From Diphasiastrum complanatum (Eukaryota > Streptophyta > Lycopodiopsida > Lycopodiales > Lycopodiaceae): a stretch of 64,000 bases of DNA. A program made the position numbers and the translations under genes. Shown here piece by piece: positions 45,386 to 57,056 of this stretch; within the stretch, counting starts at the first letter, position 1; each line of letters opens with the position of its first letter. The DNA is taken from NCBI GenBank assembly GCA_029204225.1, contig CM055104.1, forward strand, positions 46,246,986 through 46,310,985. Reading direction: 5' to 3'. The notes under the pieces were generated by a model, which saw only the letters and a program-made list of their open reading frames with translations, searched no databases and was not told the DNA's origin.

Positions 45386-47488
45386 GTTTTCTGGCCGCAG
45401 GCAACTTGTAACAGGGCGTAGCATGGACAGGCCGCAAATAGGTAGTGCAGGGCCGCAGGCAGGCAATACAGGCCTCGAGCAAGCGTAGGCAGGTTGTGGG
45501 CAGCAATCCGAGGCTACAAATCTCTTCACTGTGGACAGCGATGGCCAGGTTGTGCGGGCTGTAGCAGATCTGATACTGCAAAAAATCTGTGTGTAGGTGG
45601 CCGCAAATAGCCCTGGTAATCTGATTCTTTGTTGTGGACAACCTTCAGTAGGTCTTTAAACTTGGCCACAACCTGCTCCTCTATGTCAGTGATGGACTAG
45701 AGCATCCGTTTTGTCAATGATGGTGTTCTTCTTGTCAGAGATGTGCTGGCCGTAGAGAACCCAAGAAAGATAATGACTCTCTTCATGCAAAAGAAAATAA
45801 TGGGCCTATGAAAGCACATCTATGCCTCCCACTCCTAATTACAAAACTCTCTTCACGAACAATCATTCTTTTCTCTCAACTCTCAACACACATCAAGCAT
45901 TTCACCACATTCAATCAACGAGACATGAGCACGCTTTTTCTTCTTCAAACAAGAACCCACCAATAGTTGAGTTACTACAAATATTCACCCATCAGTCGAT
46001 GCATGATCATCACATTACCTAACGCGCAAGAAGAGGTGTAAGTACAACAAAAATATGCTTTATCTCTTCCAAGTCACCAAGGCAGGCATATTCACAATGC
46101 TTCAATACTATACACGACTCCCAATTGGAAGGAAAACACAATTCCAAACCTAACCACAAACACTCATCCTAACCATTTCCGTCAATTGCAAGCAAGTCTC
46201 AACCCATCAACAATGATATTCAACCCTAACGATCCTTGGTAGCATTCAAGTAAGCACCAAACGAAGTAAGAAATGACAACCCACACCTAATTTCCAGCAC
46301 TCACCAAACTTTCATCCTCTCTCAAGCATACCCTGCTTCACCCTCAAGCATTTATCAGACATATGATTAGCAATGTTACATTCAATTTAGCTCAATCCAA
46401 ACAAGTCATATTGAACCACTAAACTCTCTCGAACACACAACTAGCATGGGGCAACACCCTCCAAATTCACTAACCTTAAGATGGAGCAACAACATTCACA
46501 CTTACTAACACCAAAATAGAACTTAACTCCAAAGGAGAACTAATCAACATTTTCTCCCAAACAAACAAGCTCTCAACATTCAACTCCCAAATATACCAAC
46601 TCTTAAAATTACTAACACACCAAAGTACTAACATCCAAAAGCACTAACAACAAATACAAAGAGTTGGCTCCTTCTTATAGGAAATCCCAAGTGTCTCCCT
46701 TCAAAATGAGGCTTTGCCAATTTTCATGCCCTTCATGCCCTGTTTGCCATTTGTCCTCAACCCATTTGATAGTACACCTAGTGGCCTCCATAAGAGAGTG
46801 GGGGAGTGGTGCATTCAAGGCCCTCTTCCAAAACTAGCCAAGATGCCATTTTTGTCAAAGGCTAGGGAGGCCATTCAAGTTTTCCCTTTTGTACACCCTA
46901 GAAGCCCAAAATGTCAATGGCTAGTGGGTGTACCTCCCAAAATTTTTTAGCCTCCAAGGTGTTTTGGCATTTAATATCCAAATTTTGGGTGAGGCCCTTT
47001 TTCAACCCCTATTTTTAGAAGGCGACCTTCGTTTTTCTTTGGGTACCTATGTTCTCGGCCTTCCTTCGATTTTTCAAAGGTCGTGCGCCTACTGCTCATT
47101 TGACTGGGTTTTTGGCCTGCTGGGTAACCACTTGGCCCACACATTTCGTTAATTGTCCGTAAATTGTCCAAACTTTGCCGTTAGGGTTTCTGTGACTCCT
47201 TGACACTGAATCCATATTTTTCGGTCCTGTTTTTACCCGAAATTTTTCTTTCTCGGTTTTTTCTTCTGTGGTTGACTTTTTCGGCATTCATGACTAGGGC
47301 TTCCACGACAACACGGTTTCCCTGAAAAATACACTGAGTGATCATATATTAGTAAAAATGGACTCAGTACATGGTATGATTTTAGCACGGTCATACCGGC
47401 TATTTTTTTACAACTGGCCATTTTTTTTAAAAAGCCGTAAAATATTTACCGGCCATTTCTAAGGCCGCAAAATTTGCTCTAGCCTCAT

Positions 47489-47645
47489 TTAGGACGGGCT
47501 GGGACCCAATTCTAGGTGGACCGGCACTCTTGCTCGGTCTTTACAAAAGTTGACCACAAAATATTTTTGACGATTTTTTCGAAAGTCAGTTTCTTACTTT
47601 CAAACTCTATCTAGCCACTTTAGGACGGGCTGGGACCCAATTCTA
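47489..47645. repeat. Duplicated GGGCTGGGACCCAATTCTA word in the LTR
   Basis: TTAGGACGGGCTGGGACCCA followed by ATTCTA occurs at 47489 and again at 47620, spacing 131 bp. Both are also present in the right LTR. A related CGGCACCCTTGCTAGGT segment occurs at about 47860, just outside the LTR. Confidence 0.8.
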
Positions 47646-47764
47646 AGGCAAATTTGTGCCGATTTTTCTCTAATAATCGGGTTTTACATGCCGATTTTTT
47701 CAATTATTGCAAACTTAAACTTCAATATTAGTCCGATTTTTCGTGCGAAAATATCGGCTAACAT

Positions 47765-47781
47765 TGGCGACTACCACTGGG
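47765..47781 (+). other. Putative tRNA-Arg primer binding site
   Basis: TGGCGACTACCACTGGG, one base after the LTR end CTAACA. From memory, Tat/Ogre-type elements use TGGCGACTCCACTGGGGA; the match is complete over 16 bases if one A is treated as inserted. Its orientation is plus, opposite to the neighbouring gag-pol. Confidence 0.55.
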
Positions 47782-48875
47782 TAGTATGGTCCCCATACGG
47801 CGGACCCATAGTCTCTGGTTTTGCATACTAGCTCCTGGTGGTGGATCAAGTTTAGTGGGCTCGGCACCCTTGCTAGGTGATGCTAACCACAATGAGTTTG
47901 TAGGATGTCTTCAACAGCTTCCTACCCAAAGGCTATCGATTTAGCCCTTAGGATCCATCTGCAATCGGATTGGATTTAACCACAACATCTTTGAACAATT
48001 TGGTGTCTTCATACCTGCAAATGCTCCCAGTTCCATCAGATGTAAGACAATGCCCACTTTCGGACCCATGCATGGAGGGATATGCAAATGTAAATCTCAA
48101 GATTGGAGATAGGAAGATATGGATGCAAGTCAACAATATTGTGTCTAACACCGTGTCATTGATGTGTGTGTGAATGCAGCACGATGAGGCTTTAGTGCCC
48201 CAACTCTGAAACCGGTCCAGACTGGTGATTACCAATTCTTTTTTTTTTTTTTGTTTAGACATTCAACTTATACTCTCTAAGAACTAATTCAACAAGGAAT
48301 AACCATCTAGTCTCCTCTGTGTACTGACTCTTCTCTCAAGCCCTATATTCTGACAGTTGTCCATGTAGGACAACTTACTGTCCTAAGATCCAATACACAA
48401 GATTGTAGGAAGTACTGGTTTTCCACTAGTCTATGGAATCAATTAGGAAAATTGTCCTCACCTCTTATGGATGTGCGAGGCGTCACTTGTCCTCACAAAT
48501 TGGTTCGAGATCTGATAGAGACAGTTGAAGTCTTTTTTTTTTTTCTTACTTTTCTCTCAGTCTTTCTTTATCTCTCTTTTTCTGTTTTTCTTTTTCTTTT
48601 TTTATATATATTTTTCTTCTGTGCCTTACCCATTGGACGATGGAGTCACTCCCCACCCCACTGCACTGTTTTTGTTCCACTTTTTCCTCTCTCAACCCCT
48701 CCTCACCCGTTGCATCTATAAAGTCATTTATACCCATAGAAATTAGCAAATGCCCAAATGCAGCTCAAAGTTTTTATAGAGATGCAATAAATATGTATGC
48801 ATAGAAAACTGAGACTTGCAACAGATGCTCACCATACCGTGTCTAGTGTATAATGCATAATAGTGAGGTGGGTGG
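47782..48875. other. Non-coding stretch between left LTR and the coiled-coil ORF
   Basis: No gene. T-rich runs at 48239-48253 and 48533-48610. The word GTGATGCTAACCAC at about 47886 recurs at 56727, but no longer similarity joins the two ends, so LTRs of a separate minus-strand element were not found here. Confidence 0.4.
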
Positions 48876-49802
48876 TTACAGTGAATTCCTGCACATTTTC
48901 GTCCGTTGGTTCTTCAACTCCCCAGCGTAATTGGGGTCCACTTCTGCCACATCCACAAGGGCTGGATCGGCACCTTCCAGGAACTTAAAATAAAACATCT
49001 CATTTAGGGTTTTGCGTTCCCTGGAAGTTCTGTCACGCATCTGCAGGTACAATGCTAGGTCCGCTCCTGACTCCATGGGCTCATTGGAGTCGTACCACCA
49101 TTTGGTAAGGTGAATCTTGGTGGGTTTAGTCTTAGCGCCCCAAGGTTGTAGTAACCAATTCTGCAGGCAGTAGACATAGTGGCCGGCCAATCTAATGATA
49201 TCATCTTTCTGGTGCGCGGCAACAACTGAGAACCTACATAAGCTCTCGCAGGAATCTTTGTAGTTTTCAAAACTACTTGGGATGAGTGGCCATGTGAATC
49301 TGAGGGCGGAACTTGTGGATGGTCGTAACTCAAAAACCTGGGTATCTAGCGGAAACTCCATGGGCGGTAGATATAAACTATAAGCATCGAAGTTTTTGTA
49401 GAACAGACTGTCCGACAAAATTTCCTTGCGATGCACAGGGTAAGCGAGTAAAGGGTTGCGGGAACTCTGAGGCCTGATTGGTCCTCTTGCAGCTTCTTTT
49501 CTCTGATACTCATGTAACTGCCTAGCTAGCATGGCTATGGTAGTTTCGGTTGCAGCTAGTTCCACCTTGGTGTTGGCTAGGATCTTTTACTGCCCTTTAT
49601 ACCCCTCCATATGGCTTATCTGTCATCTGTCATTATCCTCCTTAAGGTTATTGTACTTATGCTTCCAGGTATCTCGCTCCTTATTGGTGCTAACCAGCTC
49701 GTTAGTGGCTCTGATTCGCAGGTTCTTTTGTTTCTTCAATTCTTCTTTCAGACGTTGGATTTCTATGTTGGTCCTCTGTCCTTCCTTCAGTACGAACCTC
49801 AT
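48876..49802 (-). CDS. Extra ORF of the gypsy element: coiled coil plus unknown domain
   Basis: The minus-strand frame from an ATG at 49802 reads RFVLKEGQRTNIEIQRLKEE, LKKQKNLRIRATNELVSTNK and ERDTWKHKYNNLKEDNDR: heptad-like and highly charged, a clear coiled-coil pattern. Two stops (about 49628 and 49596) follow; from 49565 the frame is open for 229 codons (AATETTIAMLARQLHEYQRK, LYLPPMEFPLDTQVFELRP, FSVVAAHQKDDIIRLAGHYV, HLTKWWYDSNEPMESGADLA, MRDRTSRERKTLNEMFYF). I recognise no domain. It is last on the gag-pol strand, where plant gypsy elements may carry env-like or accessory genes, but no signal peptide or membrane segment is visible. Function unknown. Confidence 0.6.
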
Positions 49803-50013
49803 CAGTTTTCTCTGGCGTTGGTCGGGCTAATTACTGCTCTATGGGTCTTCCTTACTATTTTCAGCAGTGAATTCCATCACCTGTGTTTTAGCATTTATGT
49901 ACATGAATATACAATGTTTTGAATGTACAAAAAATCTTTAAACCTTTACACCCCTCTCCCCCTCCGTGTGTATCTATCAGGTTCGTGCTAGGGCAGGGGC
50001 TTTTACTATGTAC

Positions 50014-50688
50014 TTAGGCCGTGTGCATTAACCCATGCGTTATGCTACTATGGTGTGACCTAAAACAAGTTCTAGATAGTTCATGGCTCATTAACTGATG
50101 TAATTGGGCTAGGAGTTGGGGATTCTCTAGACCTACTTGGTTTATCAGACTTCTGATCCACCGAACTCCATACCATGCTTGGGCTTTTAGGATTGTCCAT
50201 AGCTCCGCAACAATGGTTATGGGCGAAATGACTACCCTACCTGGCTCACATTGCCAGTAATGATCGTGGTCATAGGCTATCGCAGCTAGACTATCAGCAC
50301 ATTGGTTCTGTGCTCGTGGAATATGCATCCATTCGACGTGGGAAAACTCTCTAGTGTATTCGTTGATGGCAATTGCATAGGCCTGTAAGGTCTTGCTTTT
50401 GAGTCGATATACGCCAGTCATACCTCAGATTAGGACTTGTGAATTTTCCATAATCTGGAGGTTGTCTATAGTCTGCACAACTCGCATGGTCATTTGTAAA
50501 CCGATTAGAAGGGCTTTGTATTCGGCAGTGTTGTTCGTGAATCCTTTCCCTAATAGGACTCCTATACTGGCTAGTTCAGTCCCATTGGGATTCTGCAATA
50601 ATGTTCCTATGACACCTTCTCTATTCGAATGTCTACAGGCTCCGTCTACCTTCAACGTATATGCCCCAAGTTCCAGGGTAAGTTCCAT
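50014..50688 (-). pseudogene. Second RNase H (RVT_3-like), downstream of integrase
   Basis: From an ATG at 50688: LGAYTLKVDGACRHSNREGV, GTLLQNPNGTELASIGVLLG and GFTNNTAEYKALLIGLQMTM. These carry the first Asp and the Glu of an archaeal/plant-type RNase H. The third acidic position reads ENSQVLI where the family has GDSQLV, so Asp is replaced by Asn. A stop at 50425 is followed by KTLQAYAIAINEYTREFSHV, EWMHIPRAQNQCADSLAAIA, with the last Asp (CADSLA) intact. A separate gypsy-type RNase H lies before integrase, so the element encoded two. A plausible 3' splice site (CACCTTTTCAG) is just upstream on the minus strand near 50856. Confidence 0.8.
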
Positions 50689-50907
50689 ATCACAACAATA
50701 ATATTTTTGTATTTTTCTCGATTTTATGAATTTTTGTATGGGTTTTTTGCACCCTTTCGTTCAGCGTATATGTACAGGGTCACTGGGGCTACTTTTGATT
50801 CTTTGAGTGTTCCCCGTATTCGTGATGCTTCTGGTTGTTCACTCTGATACCTGAAAAGGTGAACATGAAAAGGTGTTACATACTGTATAGGTGACTTCGG
50901 CTTCTCT

Positions 50908-52436
50908 TTAACTACGGTAAGCTTTTATCTTATTTATGTTGGTTCGGTGCTTAAAAATTTCACCATTTAACTCTGCCAGCTTAACCGTGTTATTTTCATA
51001 CAGTCTCACTATTACATATGGACCGTTCCAGCGTGGCCCCAACTTTTGAGGCATTAACTCGTGTCTAGCATCGTAGAACAACACTAACTGGCATGAACTG
51101 GTAATCGCGCATGTTCCTATCATGAATCTCCTTCATGCGTCTTTTGTGGGTTTCTTGGTGATTTAAAGCAGCTATCCAGTGCTCATCCAGGTCTTGTAAA
51201 GTGTCCAGTCGGTGCTATATTGATTCTTTCTTTCCTAGGTCATGCTTCATGGCAAACCGCAAGGATGGAAGCTCTATTTCTATTGGCAGTACACATTCTT
51301 GGCCATACACTAGAAAAAAGGATGTGTGGTTGGTATTGGTCTTATAGGTGGCATTATATGCCCACAACGCCGAGTATGGTTTTTTGTCCCAATTCCTCTG
51401 TCGGTCTGATACGATTTTCCTTAGAATACCCAATAGTTGTTTGTTTGTGCTTTCAGCCTGACCGTTGGCTTGCGGGTGGTAGGGTGTGTTTTTTCGATGC
51501 TTGATCGTCAACTGATCGGTCAAAGCCTTGATAGTAATGGATACCCCTATCAGAGATGAGTTCTCCGGGTGTACCGAACTGGCCTATCACCTGTTCTAGT
51601 AAGAACCAGACGGTTTCTTTCGCATTGTCTTTGGCCACAGCCTGTGCCTCGGCCCACTTTGTGAAATAGTCAGTGGCCACTATGATATAATGTTTTCGAC
51701 TAGATGAAGCTGGGTGTATTGGGCCAACGAAATCGATGTCCCATTTTTCAAAGGGGAGACATGTCTGTATTGGAACTAACAATCGCACCCTATTATTCGT
51801 CTTGTCAACTCGTTGACAGGTCTCGCAGTTTCGGGCATGTAAATGGGCATCTTGGAATAGTGTTGGCCACCAATAACCCGCCCTCAGAATTTTCTGCCCT
51901 GTGAGTTGGCCAGCAAAGTGGCCCCCACAGGCAGAATCGTGACACTCCTCTAGTATAAATTTGGCTTCTTCAGGAGTGACACATCTTCGATACAACCCTT
52001 CTACACCTCGTCTATATAGTGTGCCCCCTATTAAAGTGAATTTTAGGGCTTGTAGACGTAGTTTTCGTTTTTCTGGAGTCGTCATACTGCTGGGTGTCTC
52101 TAGTGTGGATAGGTAGGTTGCTAAAGCTGTATACCACTCAAAAATTGTGTCAATGTCTACCCTCAAAAGTTCTTTTAAGTGATCAGCCTCCCACTCATTG
52201 TTTGTTTCAGTAACCCCTCCCAGCTCGCAAATACAATCGTTTAACCCCTGCCGTTTAGGCGGCTTGCTTTGGAGGGTGTAGTCAAACTCCTGAAGGGAGA
52301 TTATCCACTTCATTAAGCGCTCAGGAGGTTCTAGTTTATTCATCATCAAGGTGACTGCAGTACTCTTGGTAAAGAAAGTCACTTTTCGATGCAATAGGTA
52401 ATGCCTTAGTTTGGCGGCAACGTAAGCTATTCCCAA
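50908..52436 (-). pseudogene. Ty3/gypsy RNase H end and integrase, broken
   Basis: Minus strand: GIAYVAAKLRHYLLHRKVTF, LMKWIISLQEFDYTLQSKPP (end of the first RNase H and connection), then the HHCC finger (ECHDSACGGHFAGQLTGQKI … CETCQR), the core WDIDFVGPIHPASSSRKHYI, ATDYFTKWAEAQAVA and ISDRGIHYYQGFD. A frameshift near 51510 leads to KNTPYHPQANGQAESTNKQL (catalytic Glu), LWAYNATYKTNTNHTSFFLV, and after another break the C-terminal domain KLGPRWNGPYVIVRLYENNT. All three catalytic acids are present but the frame is broken at least twice. Confidence 0.88.
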
Positions 52437-53832
52437 ACAAATTTTCTCAGCCTTACTATAATTAAGTTTGACTTTGTTTAGTTTTCTCCCTATAAAAATA
52501 ATAGGGTGATATTTTTTTGTCCCAAATCTGGGCCAGACAACAGTTTATGCACGTGTCCGTGGTGCTTGGAAAAACAAAGAACTCCCTGTCATACATAGGT
52601 GGTTTTAATATTGGAGCGTTAGCCAAAGCTACTTTTAATTCCTGAAAAGTCTTCTCACATGCCTCGTCCTAGGTCCACTCCATGTTGGTTTTCAATAAGC
52701 CAGTCATCTGGTAAGTACGCGTGGCATAGGCCATCACATATCTTTTGTAATAACCACTCGAGCCTAAGAAGGTCTGAAGTGTGGACACCGTAGTTGGTGC
52801 CATCATGCCTAGTAGCTATTTTTTTTGGATCAGTTGCCATGCTGTACTTGCTAATGACATGTCCTAACAGTACCCCATAAGGAACTCCGAATAGGCACTT
52901 GTTATCATTCAAAGTTATACAGGTTGTTGCGCACTTCTGAAAACACTTCTCTAGCATGGTGAGATGTTCTGTGACAATGGTTGCCCCACAGAGGTCCTCT
53001 ATAAAAATTTTGAGGTTTTCGTCTAAGATATCCTCGAAGTGCTTGTTCATAAACCTCTGATAGGTTCCAGGGGATTAGTCAACCCAAAGGGCATGACGTG
53101 GTAAGCGAAAATCCCAAATGTGGTTGTGAAGGTGGTCTTCAATTTATCCTCTTCTGCTATGGCTATCTGATTATAGCCTACAAAACAGTCCATGAAAGAG
53201 TACTGGTCTCTTCCCGCCATTTTTTCTAGGACTTGGTCTATGAACGACAATGGGTAGTAGTCCTTCTTAGTCTGTTTGTTCAACCTCTTATAATTCACAC
53301 ATACGCGAATGCATGTAGAGTTCTTGGTGTGAGGTACTATTGGGGAGCACCACTTGGTGTTCTCTACCGGAAATATCAGACCAGCATTTCGAAGTCTCTC
53401 GAGTTCAGTGTATACTCCTTCCTTTAGGTGGTAGGGTAGCCGGCGTTGTTTTTGTCGTATAGGTTTGGCTCCCTCCTTCAGTGGTATTGTATGAGTCACT
53501 AGATCGGGTGGAATCTGCTTTAAATCTGAGTAGTCCCAGATAAAAATATGCTGGTACTTTCTACACAGCCGTTCGTATTTTTCTTTTTCTCCAATGCCTA
53601 GAGAAGCACCTATTTTGATGTTCTTGGGCTCTTCTAGAGTTCCTAGGTTTATCAAGCAAATATCGGCGTCTCGAACTTTGGGAGGCCACTCTTCTGGAGT
53701 GTTCCACTCTATGTCCAGTACTGATCTCAGGTCTGGTTCATCTTCACTTGTAGTGGACTCACCATCGTCCTCACTACTCGTGACCTCCTCCCACTCGGAT
53801 GAAGGTATGGGTGCTCTTTCTGACTCAGGCAC
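52437..53832 (-). pseudogene. Ty3/gypsy reverse transcriptase and RNase H, broken
   Basis: Minus strand: WNTPEEWPPKVRDADICLIN, YQHIFIWDYSDLKQIPPDLV, KPIRQKQRRLPYHLKEGVYT, SPIVPHTKNSTCIRVCVNYK, QYSFMDCFVGYNQIAIAEED (first catalytic Asp in FMD) and YHVMPFGLTN. After a frameshift at about 53045: HFEDILDENLKIFIEDLCGA, where the YxDD box reads FIED, so the first Asp of the pair is Glu. RNase H (about 52660-52440) carries FFVFPSTTDTCINCCLAQIW and KLNYSKAEKICLGIAY with further breaks. Defective. Confidence 0.87.
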
Positions 53833-54316
53833 CTCGGGATAGTCGTCTACTATGGTACGTTTTCTACCCCTTCCAAAAATCAGTACTCCTGCGGGGATGT
53901 CAACTGTGCAGTTGCTAAGCCTGAGCCATGGCTATCCTAGCAGTATAGAGTACCCCCGGTTCCCGGCGTACATCCTCATGACGTAGAAGTCCACTTGAAT
54001 GGTCTTGTTAGCCACGGTAATGGGTACATTCTTAAGCTAGCTTTAAGACTGTCAAGGTAGCGAGTTCTAGAGTAAAACCAAGGCGCTATGAAAGTTCTAG
54101 ACTTACGATGTTAACTGCCAACCCTGCATCAACTATGGCCCCTGAGATGTCTAGGCCATCTATGAGTACATCTACCTTAGGGCAGTAGCGATCTAACAAA
54201 TCTGCATCTACTTTCCCTATTGTAGGTGGCTCCAGTATTCTGGTCATGGGTGCTCTCATCAATCGTTTGACCGTGCGTTTAATAGTGGGTGACAATTGTA
54301 CTAGTTGCCAGAGCCC
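53833..54316 (-). pseudogene. Ty3/gypsy aspartic protease, broken
   Basis: Minus strand: ILEPPTIGKVDADLLDRYCP, DVLIDGLDISGAIVDAGLAV and NIVSLELS (active-site IVDAGLAVN), a frameshift, then VANKTIQVDFYVMRMYAGNR, GYSILLG, a stop and PWLRLSNCTVDIPAG. This matches the order of a retropepsin domain: D-[TSA]-G motif first, ILG-R-W/PW motif last. Confidence 0.8.
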
Positions 54317-56028
54317 TTATTCCAATTTTAGATTCTCTAGGGCTTGACCTAGGTCAATATTCCCTCTCTTTAGATTTAGGTCTATATCCTTATTAAACCT
54401 GCGGTTTCTGGTCATAGTCCTCTTAGTTTCTAGGCCGGTTTTCCCTTTTCTCGGTCCTAGGAATCTGGAATGTCTACGCCCTTCCAAGATGCTACCCTCA
54501 CCTTGCTCTTTGGGCAATGGATCCTCATAGATGGGTGTAGGTTCAAATACTAGCTTCTCAATGACCACTGCGTTATCTACCTGCGGTGGTGGTTTTGGTG
54601 TAGGCTTGGGTTTTCTGGGAGGTAGCTCCGTCTGGAGGTTACTCCGAGTCACTACTAAAACCTCTTTCCTGCTCATGGATTCCTCTAGCGTCTCCACGAC
54701 GATGAAGTTCACGGGTGGCCGATCATCTTCTATGCATGCCTTCCCTTTATCCACCTGGCTAAGCTTGGGTCCCCGTTGTATGTATTGAGGTGGCCTTGAT
54801 GGCCCTGTCGTTCTGTCCTCCTGGGGTCTATGGTTCACTGGCCCAGACATCCTATTCCTAGTGTTTAATGCGTCTCTACATACCCAGCATCTATTCTCCA
54901 AGTGTTCAGGCCTCTTGCAGTACCCGCACACTTGGTTGGGACAGTTTCGATTTAAATGATTCCCTCTACAATGTCTACACACTAAGAGATATGGTCCTTC
55001 TATGGGGTGTCTCTGACCCAACAAATTTTGGTGCTGTTTGAGAAAATTTACATTTGCTGCTAAGGTCTGCATATTCTCACTCATCACGTCCATGTATCCC
55101 TTTAGCATGGCTCGCATATCGCCTAGTTCTGCATTAGAGCCTATGCTCTCATAGCCTCTATCGGACATCTGTGCTTGGAGCCTTCGTGCATCTTGTGTTT
55201 GCACGTTCCTGCCTTGTTGAGGTTCAATAGCCTGTATGGGACGGGGTTCCACTATGGGGTGTGCTCCTATAGCTACGATTGCGCCTCCTCTCCACGTTTC
55301 TGGGCTTAGGTTCAAGCTGTTCATTGCTTGCGATAGGTGGGATGCGTGGGCAACCGCAATCTGTGCGTCTTCTACCACGATTGCCTTCTCTACTGCCTCA
55401 GCCAATGTCTGGGAGTTACTCTGACGTACAATCATTTGTATGTCATTCTTGAGCCCTCGTAGAAAGAAGGTCAGTAGTAATAGGGGTGGTAGTAACACAG
55501 TGGGTTCCACTTGGCATGAAAACTCTGTCAAACGAGGCCAGTATTGGCAGATGGTTTCGTTACTTCCTTGTTGTAGGGAAGTCAGTGTGAACAGTAGGCC
55601 ATCAACCGTTCGGTGGGGGGCGTCTCAATTAAAAACAGTCTATGGAACTCCTCAATGGTGTGAATTGAGCCTCTCTGCAGACTATGATACCAGTGCCTAG
55701 CCGTTCCAGATAAAGTGGTGGCGAAAAACATCATTTCATGATGCGGGTTTGTGATGGCACTGGTAAAGCAGGTGGTCCAAAAAACATCAATATGCTCTTC
55801 GGCATTTTCATATGGTGGTCCATGAAACTCAGGAGTGGATCCACTAAGCTTGGGTAGTCCTCCTGTCTCCGGGGGTACTACGATTGGTTCAGTCAAACGT
55901 CTTGCCATTCTGTTGGTAACAGGTTCTGTAGCAGCAGGTGTTACGTTCACTAACTGTGGTTCTGTAGCGTCGGTTGGCTCAAGTTCTGGTAGTTCTTCTA
56001 TAGGTTCCAATATATCATCCAAGTCCAT
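54317..56028 (-). pseudogene. Ty3/gypsy gag with two CCHC-like knuckles
   Basis: The ATG at 56028 starts MDLDDILEPIEELPELEPTD; the capsid follows with EFHGPPYENAEEHIDVFWTT, MMFFATTLSGTARHWYHSLQ and IEEFHRLFLIETPPTERLMA. A stop at 55582 and a frameshift separate this from LTFFLRGLKNDIQMIVRQSN and LAEAVEKAIVVEDAQIAVAH. Near 54900-54990 the frame has CRHCRGNHLNRNCPNQVCGY then CKRPEHLENRCWVC, two zinc knuckles. A Pro/Lys-rich C terminus runs to 54317. The domain order is normal for a plant gypsy gag. Confidence 0.87.
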
Positions 56029-56244
56029 TATAGGTGGGTGAGACTCATCATCTAAGGTTGGTGGGATAAGAAACCCACGATTGCTTCTTCTAAAGCCCTA
56101 AACACTCTCTCTGGGGATTTGAAGTCTCTTTGTGCGATGCTCCCTTAGACCTAGATTTCCTTGGTATACCTATGATGTCTCGTCTAGGGTGACACTAATG
56201 ATTGCTGCATAATAGGTTTCTCACTTACGGATAGCAATCAATTG

Positions 56245-56487
56245 TCATTGCACATGCGTTTTGTGATTTCTCCACGTTATCCCATATATCATCTGTCCTT
56301 CGTCCACTAATACTGCATATGACCTGACTAATTCTACTTGGTCGTTTTTTTGCTCAATCCTAATCCAACCATATCCATGTATAGTTTTTCTTGGTTCTTT
56401 GTACCAGGTGCCGTCTCTACGGGATGCTAGGGTTGGTGGGTCGTAGGGTAATGACTTTCGATTCAGGGCTCTAGTTTTCACTTTCAC
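56245..56487 (-). CDS. Small basic ORF upstream of gag
   Basis: 80 codons: MKVKTRALNRKSLPYDPPTL, ASRRDGTWYKEPRKTIHGYG, WIRIEQKNDQVELVRSYAVL and VDEGQMIYGITWRNHKTHVQ. No domain recognised. It lies in the leader on the gag strand, 217 bp before the gag ATG. It could be an upstream ORF of the element or a chance frame. Confidence 0.35.
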   Translation of the reverse strand: MKVKTRALNRKSLPYDPPTLASRRDGTWYKEPRKTIHGYGWIRIEQKNDQVELVRSYAVLVDEGQMIYGITWRNHKTHVQ

Positions 56488-57056
56488 CTAGGCTTCATAC
56501 AGAACCCCATTCTCTGTTCTATCCCATCACTCTATGAAAGATTTCTAGTACTACTTGGCATCACAGCCTAAACTCCCTGCTGATTGTATGCAGTCTCTAG
56601 TCCAAACTGTATTCCAACTGCTGGAAGTAGAATGGCCTTGGTGAAGTCGGATCACATTCAGCTAGGGTTGGATTGTGAACTTGTAACGTATGTTCTAGGT
56701 GTGGGATCAACACACATCACTGTGTGATGCTAACCACTTCAACCTGTGATACTTGATATCGGTTTTCTGAAAACAACGTGTGCACTAGTAGCTTGCACAA
56801 CCAAGCTATCTTGCGGCTGACGGTCTAAACAGTAGAATTGTTCACAACATATGCAATCTGAGACATATGAGATTTGTAGGGCAGGGGATTGGTCCAGCCA
56901 AAACGTCCTAAAAAAGTCAAGGGGCACCACTACTGATGGTGGCTATGCCCTACGTGAGTAACGAAGGTCCTACCACATCCAATCCTGGGGGCTTCCTCTG
57001 TTACCCCGTGCTCCCGAGCCAATGAGAGTATTCCAGGCTCTCAGAAGTATGACTGT
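56488..57056. other. Leader side of the gypsy gag-pol, no gene
   Basis: No coding potential seen. If the gag-pol strand is followed, a 5' LTR and primer site should lie here or further right; I found no TGG-type primer site in that orientation. Confidence 0.4.

Larger units (their letters stand above)
44722..47763. repeat. Left long direct repeat (LTR)
   Basis: 3,042 bp. It matches 58039-60387 apart from scattered substitutions, one extra 42-bp unit (45260-45385 array) and 653 extra bases (46299-46951). The right end is GCTAACA. Its left end lacks any counterpart of 57067-58038. Confidence 0.85.

Noticed and set aside
45164-45529. Cys/Pro-rich minus-strand frame and plus-strand FLAVGRPRTS repeat frame
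   Set aside because: Both come from the 42-bp tandem array in the LTR; the frame is altered in the other LTR copy.
47766-48876. 3' LTR of a separate minus-strand gypsy element
   Set aside because: Compared with 56040-57060, only the 14-mer GTGATGCTAACCAC is shared; not enough to call an LTR pair.
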